From NCBI GenBank assembly GCA_963764665.1, contig CAVXTL010000001.1, positions 1-64,000 of the forward strand: a DNA stretch of 64,000 nt, written 5' to 3'. The notes beneath the pieces are model-generated. The model worked only from the letters and a program-made list of their open reading frames with translations. It made no database searches and had not been told where the DNA came from. How positions within the stretch are numbered: position 1 is the stretch's first letter; each line of letters starts with the position of its first letter. Made by a program: the position numbers and the translations under genes. Shown here in pieces: positions 41,407-48,083 of this stretch. Source of the DNA: JACVRW01 sp963764665 (GTDB lineage Bacteria > Actinomycetota > Thermoleophilia > Solirubrobacterales > Thermoleophilaceae).

Positions 41407-42600
41407 TCAAGCCGCGCTCACCGTTCCTGCTATGCGCGCCGCCACCGCTTCCCCCGACTGTGCGATCGCGAGCGCGAGCGCGCCGAGCACATTGGCGCGG
41501 TCTCCCAGCTCGCCGGCCACGACCTCGAGGTGCTCCGTGGCCGTGGGAAGTGCGTATCGGTCGATGGACTCGCGCAAGGGATCGAGCAGCAGTTCGCCCG
41601 CGGTGCCCAAATCCCCTCCCACCACCACCATCTCCGGGTTGAACAGGTTGCAGAGCCCGGCCACAACCCGGCCCACCGCCCGCCCGGCGTCGGCGATCGC
41701 CCGCCGGGCGCCCGGATCGCCGTCACGCGCCATGGCGATGATGCGCTCCACGGTCAGTCCCTCACCGTGGCTCGGAGCGAGCAGGGCCACCAGCGCGGGG
41801 CCGGACGCGAGCGTCTCGAGGCAGCCGCGGTTGCCGCAGCGGCAGATCTGACCGTGCTCGTCCACGAGCACGTGCCCGATCTCACCCGCGATCCCGCGGT
41901 GCCCGTGATACGGGCGTCCGTCCACGATCATGCCGGCGCCTATGCCCGAGGACATCTGTATGTAGGCGGCCGAGCGAACGTTGCGCCCGGCTCCGAGGGT
42001 GACCTCCGCCAAGGCGCCGAGGTTGGCGTCGTTGTCCAGGTGCACGGGCACGTCGATCCGCTTCTCGAGCTCCGCGGCGGCATCCACGTTCGCCCAGTCG
42101 GAGAGAATCGGGCTCGTGTGCAGCGTGCCGCGCGCCTGGTCCACCGGACCGGGCAGCGCCATCCCCGCGCCCAGCACCCTGTCCCGGTCCACGCCGGCCT
42201 CGTCAAGCACCTGGGCCACGAGCTCCGACGCGTGCTCGAGCGCTCTCGGCGCGTCGTGGTCCACGTCGATCCAAACGCTGGCCTCCGCCAGCACCGTCCT
42301 AGCCAGGTCGCTCACGGCCACTCGGATCTTGTCATGGTCGAAGTCGATCCCCACCGCGGAGCCTGCCGACGGGTCGAGAGCCAGCTGGGCGGCCGGCCGC
42401 CCCTGGCGTCCCGCCGGCGCAAGCGTGCTCTCCACGACGAGCCCGGCGCGCTGCAGCTCGCCGATCACCGTCGAGACCGTCGACGGCGACAGACCCGTCT
42501 GGCGGGCGATCTGAGCCCTGCTGGCAGTTCCGTCGTGGCGGAGGGCATCCACTATGCGCAGTCGGTTGAGCTCACGCAGTGATTCGAGCGAGCCGGACAT
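41407..42600 (-). CDS. ROK-family transcription repressor (XylR/NagC-like)
   Basis: From the ATG at 42600 the 397-residue protein has an N-terminal winged helix (LRELNRLRIVDALRHDG, RAQIARQTGLSPSTVSTVIG) and a ROK kinase-like domain (VGIDFDHDKIRVAVSDL, HLDNDANLGALAE, GHRGIAGEIGHVLVD, zinc motif CRCGNRGCLE). It would bind a sugar and release DNA. An ATG at 42669 would add 23 residues across a TTGACA and an inverted repeat that look regulatory, so the shorter form is preferred. It heads the transporter operon 40 bases upstream of the binding-protein gene. Confidence 0.88.
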   Translation of the reverse strand: MSGSLESLRELNRLRIVDALRHDGTASRAQIARQTGLSPSTVSTVIGELQRAGLVVESTLAPAGRQGRPAAQLALDPSAGSAVGIDFDHDKIRVAVSDLARTVLAEASVWIDVDHDAPRALEHASELVAQVLDEAGVDRDRVLGAGMALPGPVDQARGTLHTSPILSDWANVDAAAELEKRIDVPVHLDNDANLGALAEVTLGAGRNVRSAAYIQMSSGIGAGMIVDGRPYHGHRGIAGEIGHVLVDEHGQICRCGNRGCLETLASGPALVALLAPSHGEGLTVERIIAMARDGDPGARRAIADAGRAVGRVVAGLCNLFNPEMVVVGGDLGTAGELLLDPLRESIDRYALPTATEHLEVVAGELGDRANVLGALALAIAQSGEAVAARIAGTVSAA

Positions 42601-42631
42601 CGCCGGGTGCGAGCCTCTTAGATCCGGGGAC

Positions 42632-42657
42632 GGTTTGTCAAGGGTCTGCACAAAACC
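42632..42657 (-). promoter_or_regulatory. Imperfect inverted repeat, possible ROK operator
   Basis: GGTTTGT and ACAAAACC (plus-strand order) form an inverted repeat separated by 11 bases, with one bulged A. A TTGACA lies inside it on the minus strand. The site is 32-57 bases upstream of the proposed repressor ATG, where an autoregulatory operator and -35 element would sit. No convincing -10 box is found at the right distance. Confidence 0.35.
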
Positions 42658-42732
42658 CAAGTGATTCATGCCTGGTTTTTACCGGACTCCTCAGAAACCT
42701 CGCGCGCGCACGAGGAGCGGTAGGTTGACGCC

Positions 42733-43728
42733 GTGACCACCGAGCCCAGGAGCGCGTTCGTGACCGGCGGGTCGGGGTTCATCGGCGGGCACCTCGTGCG
42801 CCGGCTGGTGTCGGAAGGCTGGACCGTGCGCGCCCTCGCCCGCTCGCAGGGCTCCGCCGACGCCGTGGCGGCGCTGGGCGCGGAGCCGGTGCTCGGCGAC
42901 CTCGACGACGTAGCCTCGATGACCGAAGGGGCGCGGGGCAGCGCCGTGACCTTCCACCTCGCCGCGCACCTCGGCCAGTGGGGCAAGCCCGAGGAGTTCG
43001 AGCGCGGGAACGTGACCGGCACGCGGAACGCGCTCCAGGCCTCCGAGCAGGCAGGCGTGCGCCGCTTCGTGCACTGCGGGACCGAGGCCGCGCTGATGGC
43101 CGGCGAGCCGCTGGTGAACGTGGACGAGACCGCCCTGCGGCGGCCCGACTCCAAGGCGCTCTACTCCGCCACCAAGGCGCGCGCCGAGGAGGCGGTGATC
43201 GCCGCCAACAAAGACGGCTTCGAGACGCTGTCCCTCCGCCCCCGCTTCGTGTGGGGCGCGGGCGACACCACGCTGCTGCCGAACATCCTCGCCATGGTCA
43301 GGGCCGGGCGCTTCATGTGGATCGACGGCGGCGGGCACCGCACCTCGATAACGCACGTGGACAACGTGGTCGAGGGCCTGCTGCTCACGGCCGAACGTGG
43401 CCGTCCCGGTGAGATCTACTTCGTGACCGACGGCGAGCCGGTGGTGTTCCGGGAATTCCTCTCGGAGCTGATCAGCTCGCAGGGGGTGGAGCCGCCCACG
43501 CGGTCGGTTCCCGGCTGGGCGGCGCGCGTGGCGGCCCCAGCCGCCGAGGCGGCCTGGCGCGCACTGCCGCTGAAGGGCGAGCCACCCGTGACCCGCTTCG
43601 CGTACTGGGTCTCGGCACAGGAATGCACGATCGACATATCGAAGGCCCGGAGCGAGCTGGGCTACGAGCCGGTGGTGTCCAAGGAGCAGGGGCTCAGCGA
43701 GCTGCGCGAGGCCGCTTTGGTCGCCTGA
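42733..43728 (+). CDS. NAD-dependent epimerase/dehydratase-like (extended SDR)
   Basis: The 331-residue protein has the NAD motif FVTGGSGFIGGHLVRRL, a variant catalytic dyad YSATKARAEE (YxxxK), HCGTEAALMAGE and the substrate-side stretch SLRPRFVWGAGDTTLLP with ITHVDNVVEGLLL, as in 3-beta-hydroxysteroid dehydrogenase/NSDHL-like members. The substrate is unknown. A TAGGTT box (42721-42726) lies 6 bases before the GTG, giving a leaderless transcript divergent from the ROK operon. Confidence 0.85.
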   Translation: MTTEPRSAFVTGGSGFIGGHLVRRLVSEGWTVRALARSQGSADAVAALGAEPVLGDLDDVASMTEGARGSAVTFHLAAHLGQWGKPEEFERGNVTGTRNALQASEQAGVRRFVHCGTEAALMAGEPLVNVDETALRRPDSKALYSATKARAEEAVIAANKDGFETLSLRPRFVWGAGDTTLLPNILAMVRAGRFMWIDGGGHRTSITHVDNVVEGLLLTAERGRPGEIYFVTDGEPVVFREFLSELISSQGVEPPTRSVPGWAARVAAPAAEAAWRALPLKGEPPVTRFAYWVSAQECTIDISKARSELGYEPVVSKEQGLSELREAALVA

Positions 43729-43746
43729 CCGGGCGCGCGTTAGACT
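43717..43746 (+). promoter_or_regulatory. Promoter of the cold-shock gene
   Basis: TTGGTC, an 18-base spacer and TAGACT form a recognisable sigma-70-like promoter. Transcription from it would leave a 5' leader of about 110 bases before the ATG at 43863, typical of cold-shock mRNAs whose leader folding responds to temperature. Confidence 0.5.
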
Positions 43747-43862
43747 TGTGCACCACGGGTCGGGCTCCCGCTCGACCAAAGACGTGCCCGCGTTTCCGCA
43801 GTTGTTGCCTCTCAGCACCCTCCGCGTTTCGCAGTGCACATACCCCGGAGGGGGACACACAG

Positions 43863-44066
43863 ATGGCAACAGGAACCGTTAAGTGGTTCAGCGACGACAA
43901 GGGGTTCGGATTCATCACCCCGGACGACGCAGGTAAGGATCTGTTCGTACACCACAACGCGATTCAGGGCACCGGCTTCAAGTCGCTGTCCGACGGCGCG
44001 AAGGTGAGCTACGACGCCGAGCAGGGACCCAAGGGTCCGGCCGCCGCGAACGTACAGGTGCTCTAA
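43863..44066 (+). CDS. Cold-shock protein (CspA family)
   Basis: The 67-residue protein is a complete cold-shock domain with RNP1 KGFGFITP and RNP2 LFVHHNAI, beginning MATGTVKWFSDD. It binds single-stranded RNA and DNA as a chaperone. A CCGGAGGGGG box precedes the ATG. The long leader and a downstream hairpin (44091-44119) frame it as a single-gene transcript. Confidence 0.95.
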   Translation: MATGTVKWFSDDKGFGFITPDDAGKDLFVHHNAIQGTGFKSLSDGAKVSYDAEQGPKGPAAANVQVL

Positions 44067-44090
44067 GAGCCCTTAGAACCACGAGTGGCA

Positions 44091-44119
44091 GCGGAGGGTC
44101 CGCGAACCGGGCCCTCCGC
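44091..44119 (+). terminator. Hairpin after the cold-shock gene
   Basis: GCGGAGGG pairs with CCCTCCGC across a 13-nt loop, 25 bases after the stop. There is no T-run. It probably limits read-through into the next small gene. Confidence 0.5.
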
Positions 44120-44151
44120 GCTCTCGCCCGCCCCTGACAAGGAGGACAGTC

Positions 44152-44340
44152 ATGGCCTCAAGTGGCAAGCGAAAGACCACGATGGCGAAGCTCAACCGCG
44201 AACGCCGGCTCCTGGAGCGGCGCATCGAGAAGAAGGCCCGCAAGGACGCCAGGAAGCGCGCCGCCGCACTCGGAGAGCCCGCGCCCGGCAGCGAGGCGCT
44301 GCCCGGCCCCGAAGAGCCCTGGCCCGCCTCACCCGCGTAG
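44152..44340 (+). CDS. Small basic protein of unknown function
   Basis: The 62-residue product begins MASSGKRKTTMAKLNRERRL and continues with a highly charged helix of Lys, Arg and Glu (LERRIEKKARKDARKRAAA), then an acidic Pro-rich tail. AAGGAGG lies 7 bases before the ATG, so translation is likely. The charge pattern suggests RNA or ribosome binding, which would fit the neighbouring cold-shock gene, but this is inference. Confidence 0.65.
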   Translation: MASSGKRKTTMAKLNRERRLLERRIEKKARKDARKRAAALGEPAPGSEALPGPEEPWPASPA

Positions 44341-44380
44341 TGGGTGGTCGTAGGCCCCGCTTTAGGCGAGGATGTAGGAC

Positions 44381-44599
44381 ATGAACGAATCGGCAGGTCC
44401 CTCGAAAACGCTAGGCGTCGCGTGCGTCGCAGTCGGGATTGCGGTGGCGCTTTTCTGTGGCCTGGCCGAAACCTTCGGCATCGGCGGGGGCACCTTCGGC
44501 TGGAAGCAAATCGTCGGCGTCGGTATCGGATGCGTCATCGCCCTCGCCGGCCTGGCCATCCTCTTCGGCCAATCCTCGCGCGCCCCAACCGAGCCGTAA
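44381..44599 (+). CDS. Small two-helix membrane protein
   Basis: The 72-residue product has two hydrophobic helices (LGVACVAVGIAVALFCGLAE and IVGVGIGCVIALAGLAILFG) joined by a Gly-rich turn, with short polar ends. A GAGGATG motif lies upstream of the ATG. No family is recognised. Confidence 0.55.
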   Translation: MNESAGPSKTLGVACVAVGIAVALFCGLAETFGIGGGTFGWKQIVGVGIGCVIALAGLAILFGQSSRAPTEP

Positions 44600-44614
44600 C
44601 GCGGGAAAGGGTCC

Positions 44615-45025
44615 TCACAGGGGTTCCGACAACCCCGCTGCTTTGAGGGCTTCATCCTTGCTCTGGAACAGTTCGGCTCGTTGGACGAGGCCGTCGCGAA
44701 AGCTCCACAGATTCGCTACACGGGCCCCGGTCCTAAGGCCGCTGCTCCTGCCCGCTGCCTGAAAGACGTTCACGGTGACGACCTGGTCGGGTCCGCAGTC
44801 GATCACCTCAGCGAAGTCGATGGTGGCCTCGCCCCACGCCTCCCATATCGATCGCAGGAACCCAATGACTTCGGTCGCGCCGTGGTAGACGCCCCCGGAA
44901 GGGCCCACGTGCGGCAGAGAAGTCGATCACGGCATCGTCCTGGAAGCAGGCAACGGTCGCGTCCACGTCTTGGCGGGCCCAGCCCTCCTCCAACGATGCA
45001 ACAAATCCACGTTCGCCCGCGACAT
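44615..45025 (-). pseudogene. SnoaL/NTF2-like protein, two frameshifts
   Basis: Three frames join into one SnoaL-like protein of about 136 residues: MSRANVDLLHR from 45025, then EEGWARQDVDATVACFQDDAVIDF ... ARGPFRG, then VYHGATEVIGFLRSIWEAW ... FRDGLVQRAELFQSKDEALKAAGL to the stop at 44615. Breaks lie near 44990 and 44900. The family has a cone-shaped fold and covers isomerases and many proteins of unknown role. It is the neighbour of a broken regulator gene and shows the same kind of damage. Confidence 0.65.
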
Positions 45026-45054
45026 CGCCCGCCGAGTATTCCGCACGCGCCGCG

Positions 45055-45859
45055 TCAACGACCTCGGCCGGCGCTGAGCTCGGCGAGCCGCGCTGCGCTC
45101 TCGGGGTCCATCGGGAGGAAGGTCTCGATCGCGAGGCTCGCGGCCGTGACGTCGAGCGGGGCTCCGAGAGTGGCGATGACCGTGAACAGCTCGACCTCGC
45201 CGAGGGGGGTCTGCAACTTGAGCGAGACCACCGGCTGCGTGGCCATGCCGGCCGGCGGCTCGCCGGGGAGGTAGCGACTCGACCTCCTCGATGAGCTTGG
45301 CGAGGGCGGGATCGGCGTCCTCGCGGCTCCTCCGCTTCAGCCGGTGAATGAGCGGCGCGTTACACGCGGCGGTCATCGACGAGATTCGCGGCAGGCCGCC
45401 CGGGTGAACGCCGAGGCGGAGCATGTTGATCGGTGGCTCGAGGAGCTCCGGGTCGAGTCCGTCCCACAGAAGCGACGCCGCCCGATTGGACTCGATCAGG
45501 TTCCAGAGCCCATCGACGATCAAGGCCGGGTTCGGCTCATGCGCCTCCAGCAGCCTGCTCAGTGACTCCCGCAGGGGCTGCATGACCTCGCCGTCGTAGG
45601 GCTGCTCCAGATAGGGAGGAGCGAAGCCCCCTGCGAGCAGCAGGCGGTTGCGCTCGGCGATCGGCAGATCGAGGTGCTGGGCCAGGTGGACGAGGAGCTG
45701 GCGACTCGGGCTGGACCGGCCGGTCTCGACGAAGCTGAGGTGCTTGGTCGAGACGTTCGCGTCCAGGGACAGCCCGAGTTGGCTGAGGCCGCGTTGCGTG
45801 CGCCAGAAGCGGATGAGCTCGCCCGCGGTCCGGGGCTCCTGCTCGGTCTGGACGACCAC
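45055..45859 (-). pseudogene. MmyB-type XRE-family regulator, one frameshift
   Basis: The main frame from 45859 has an N-terminal helix-turn-helix (GELIRFWRTQRGLSQLGLSL, VSTKHLSFVETGRSSPSRQLL) and the MmyB-like ligand domain (LPIAERNRLLLAGGFAPPY, NPALIVDGLWNLIESNRAA). Near 45270 the frame changes, and the C-terminus continues MATQPVVSLKLQTPLGEVELF ... AIETFLPMDPESAARLAEL to 45055. The joined length of about 267 residues is normal for the family. Such regulators usually repress the divergent neighbour, here a SnoaL-like gene. Confidence 0.75.
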
Positions 45860-45876
45860 CCGACTGAAGGTAGCGG

Positions 45877-45893
45877 CGTTACACGAGAGGTAA
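45877..45893. promoter_or_regulatory. GTTAC-N7-GTAAT palindrome between divergent genes
   Basis: TTAC and GTAA half-sites are separated by 7 bases, in the gap between the MmyB-type regulator gene (start 45859) and the divergent SnoaL-like gene (start 45961). The position fits an operator used by the regulator. The half-sites are short, so chance is possible. Confidence 0.35.
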
Positions 45894-45960
45894 TCGACGC
45901 GCGGCCATTCCTCCGAGACCGTTCACGGCGAACCAACCGCACGATCAACGGAGGTAACCG

Positions 45961-46377
45961 ATGACCGACACACAGGCTTTCGCCGAGAACTACCTCGCGC
46001 TCTGGAACGAGCCCGATGCCGACCGACGCCGGCGGATGATCGCCGCGCTCTGGACGGACGACGGGAGGCACATCCTCCAGCCGCCTCAGGAGATCCGCGA
46101 GATCGCGGCCCGACCCGGGCTTGCCCTGGCGGCGATGCTCGAGGCACGTGGACACGAGGAGATAGCTGCTCGCGCGACGAGCGCCTACGAGCACTGGGTC
46201 GGCTCCGAGGGGCTCAGCTTCCGGGGGCGCGACGACGCCGACCGCCTCGGCGACGTCGTCAAGTTCCACTGGGAGGCGGTCGCCAAGAACGGTGAGACGG
46301 TGGCTGTCGGGCTCGTCTTCCTCGTCCTCGCCGCGGACGGCCGGATCGAGCGCGACTACACGTTCGTCGTCGCTTAG
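45961..46377 (+). CDS. SnoaL/NTF2-like protein
   Basis: The 138-residue protein starts MTDTQAFAENYLALWNEPDADRR and has ALWTDDGRHILQP, then VKFHWEAVAKNGETVAVGLVFLVLAADGRIERDYTFV, the usual NTF2 strand pattern. CGGAGG precedes the ATG. It is divergent from a MmyB-type regulator, its probable controller. The substrate is unknown. Confidence 0.78.
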   Translation: MTDTQAFAENYLALWNEPDADRRRRMIAALWTDDGRHILQPPQEIREIAARPGLALAAMLEARGHEEIAARATSAYEHWVGSEGLSFRGRDDADRLGDVVKFHWEAVAKNGETVAVGLVFLVLAADGRIERDYTFVVA

Positions 46378-46388
46378 GCCATTGCGGG

Positions 46389-46784
46389 CTACTCCGACAG
46401 CCCCACGGCTGCGAGGGCCAGGCGCCGCTCGCGGAAGTCCTCCCACCTGAGGAGCTTTCCGCGCCTGAACGTGAAGACGCCGGCGACGGGAATGTCCGTC
46501 TCCACGGTGCTCCCTCGCGCCCGGATGTGGATCGTGCCGACCGCCAGGATTCGTTCTCCGAGGTCGCGCACCTCGCGGAAGTCGGGCTCGAACACGTCGA
46601 AGCTCTCGTCGTTGTCGGCAAAGAATCTTCGAATGCCGTCGTGGCCGCGGTAGGCGCCCTCCACAGCGCTTCTTGCCGCTATCCAGACGATGTCCTCGTC
46701 CACGTGCCGCAGGAAGGCCTCCATCTCCCCGCGGCTCACGGCGCCCAGGGCCTCCTCGAACACCCGCATGTTCTGCTCCGACAT
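46389..46784 (-). CDS. SnoaL/NTF2-like protein
   Basis: The 131-residue protein begins MSEQNMRVFEEALGAVSRGEM and has FLRHVDEDIVWIAARSAVEGAYRGHDGIRRFF (read in parts), then VFTFRRGKLLRWEDFRERRLALAAVGL. The YRGHDGIRRFF and FRRGKLLRWEDF motifs are characteristic of SnoaL-like proteins. GATACT (46792-46797, minus strand) lies 7 bases before the ATG. It is convergent with the other SnoaL-like gene; three such genes lie within 2.2 kb. Confidence 0.8.
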   Translation of the reverse strand: MSEQNMRVFEEALGAVSRGEMEAFLRHVDEDIVWIAARSAVEGAYRGHDGIRRFFADNDESFDVFEPDFREVRDLGERILAVGTIHIRARGSTVETDIPVAGVFTFRRGKLLRWEDFRERRLALAAVGLSE

Positions 46785-46833
46785 CCCGCCGAGTATCCCC
46801 CAGTGGGGCAGCTCGCCCCCTCACGACCGCCGG

Positions 46834-47400
46834 TCAATGTCCTGGACGTTGCGCATCGATTACGAGGAACTTGAAGGTCGTGCGGGCGTCGTCGATGGCC
46901 GTGGCGGTCGGGTTGCAGACCTTGACCATCACGTTTTCGGAGGCCGCGCGGTACTCGGTCGTGTAGCTGAGGGAGCTCGACGTGTCGGCCCAGGAAGGTG
47001 TGAGCAGCAGATGCTCATCCAGTGCGCCGTCCAAACCAATAGAGATGTCTCGACACGACTGCGCCGCTACGGACCCGACCTCCACGTTGATGCCTATGTC
47101 TCGCTCGGCTATCTGCGAGGCCGTGAGCGAGCCGGTGGCGATGTCGGCCCCGGTGAGCGTCTCGTCGGCCACATCGGCGCCGAGGAAGCTGTGCACGTCG
47201 AAGGTGTTGACCGAGTTGTCCTTGATGTCGCCAGAGCCGATCTCGTTGTTACCGATGTCGACTGACTTGACCTCGCCGTCGACGATGTCGGTGGACCGGA
47301 CCGTGTTAACGGCGTACGCGCTGCCGCCCAACGCCACGAACAGGGCCATGGTCGCCACCACGTTGGCATAGGTGAGGCGGCTGGACAGTCTGCGCAGCAT
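46834..47400 (-). CDS. Secreted protein with short STDIVDGEV-type repeats
   Basis: The 188-residue product begins MLRRLSSRLTYANVVATMAL, a signal anchor ending near GGSAYA, followed by repeats: RSTDIVDGEVKSVDIGNNEI, GSGDIKDNSVNTFDV, GADVADETLTGADIATGSLT. The C-terminal 90 residues form a different beta-rich part with Cys in QSCRDISIG and KVCNPTA. The architecture is the same as the protein at 13222-13905. GAGGAG precedes the ATG at 47400. Confidence 0.72.
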   Translation of the reverse strand: MLRRLSSRLTYANVVATMALFVALGGSAYAVNTVRSTDIVDGEVKSVDIGNNEIGSGDIKDNSVNTFDVHSFLGADVADETLTGADIATGSLTASQIAERDIGINVEVGSVAAQSCRDISIGLDGALDEHLLLTPSWADTSSSLSYTTEYRAASENVMVKVCNPTATAIDDARTTFKFLVIDAQRPGH

Positions 47401-47731
47401 GGAAGCTCCTCGGACGGGGACGGCCAACCCTGGCCCACGCGGCGCTCCATGCCTAACGCCAACCTATCCCCAATCGACGGCTGGGATTGCCGAACGGCTA
47501 CCGAGGCTTTCCCGAGGGGGGACCGAGAATTCGACCTAGCCGGCTGCCACCTGGGGGCCAACCAAAATGGCGACTTGCCCTCGCCCCAGACACCGCACGT
47601 CGGCTCGATGCCTTCGATGCGGGTCGCGTCACCGTCGCCGGAAGAATTTAGGCCACAATCGGGCCACGCGCTAGGTCGCTGCCAGCGCGCGTACGAACGG
47701 CAACCCGCGCCCGTACTGAGGAAACGCCGAA
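47401..47731. other. Intergenic stretch upstream of the tRNA pair
   Basis: This 331-base stretch holds no supported gene. It contains a paired GGCCAC motif at 47650-47668 near the 3' end of tRNA-Arg. The remainder has no clear hairpin or promoter that I can see. Confidence 0.5.
47650..47668 (+). repeat. Paired GGCCAC motif near the tRNA-Arg 3' end
   Basis: AGGCCACAATCG is followed by GGCCACG. The complementary strand has CGTGGCC-CGATT-GTGGCCT, close to CGTGGCCTCATT-CGTGGCCTC at the tRNA-His-linked att site (21042-21064). It lies 64 bases past the tRNA-Arg 3' end, where an integrated element would begin. Confidence 0.4.
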
Positions 47732-47805
47732 TGCCCCCGGCAGGACTCGAACCTGCGACCCGCTGCTTAGAAGGCAGCCGCTCTATCCAGCTGAGCTACG
47801 GGGGC
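47732..47805 (-). tRNA. tRNA-Arg (TCT)
   Basis: The minus-strand cloverleaf is complete: acceptor GCCCCCG/CGGGGGC with A73, D-arm GCTC..GAGC, anticodon stem GCTGC/GCAGC with loop CTTCTAA (anticodon TCT), and T-arm GCAGG-TTCGAGT-CCTGC. CCA is not encoded. Confidence 0.95.
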
Positions 47806-47836
47806 CTGCCGGAAGGGTACGGCGAGGGGTCGACCA

Positions 47837-47911
47837 GTCGGGGCGGCCGGATTCGAACCGGCGATCTCCTCTCCCCAAAAGAGGCGCGGTACCAGGCTCC
47901 GCTACGCCCCG
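47837..47911 (-). tRNA. tRNA-Pro (TGG)
   Basis: Acceptor CGGGGCG/CGCCCCG with A73, anticodon stem CCTCT/AGAGG with loop TTTGGGG (anticodon TGG), T-arm GCCGG-TTCGAAT-CCGGC. It lies 31 bases upstream of tRNA-Arg on the same strand, so the two are probably co-transcribed. Confidence 0.95.
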
Positions 47912-47937
47912 CGAGCGCGAGTCTAGACCCACTCCAA

Positions 47938-47971
47938 CCCGCCGGCGCGCGCCTCGACGCGCGCCGGCGGG
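47938..47971. terminator. Perfect 14-bp GC hairpin beside tRNA-Pro
   Basis: CCCGCCGGCGCGCG pairs perfectly with CGCGCGCCGGCGGG around a CCTCGA loop. No annotated gene ends directly into it from either side: the tRNA pair starts to its left and reads away, and the DUF1015 gene starts to its right and reads away. It may insulate the two divergent promoters or end an unrecognised minus-strand transcript. Confidence 0.55.
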
Positions 47972-48083
47972 TGTAGCCCCTGTCTTTCTAGATGCCGATC
48001 GAGTCCACGGGCGTGGTGGACCAGGCCGGCTTGGTGTCGGCTCCCGGGTCATTGGTGAGTGCCTCGCTAGGGTTGCCGCCTCC

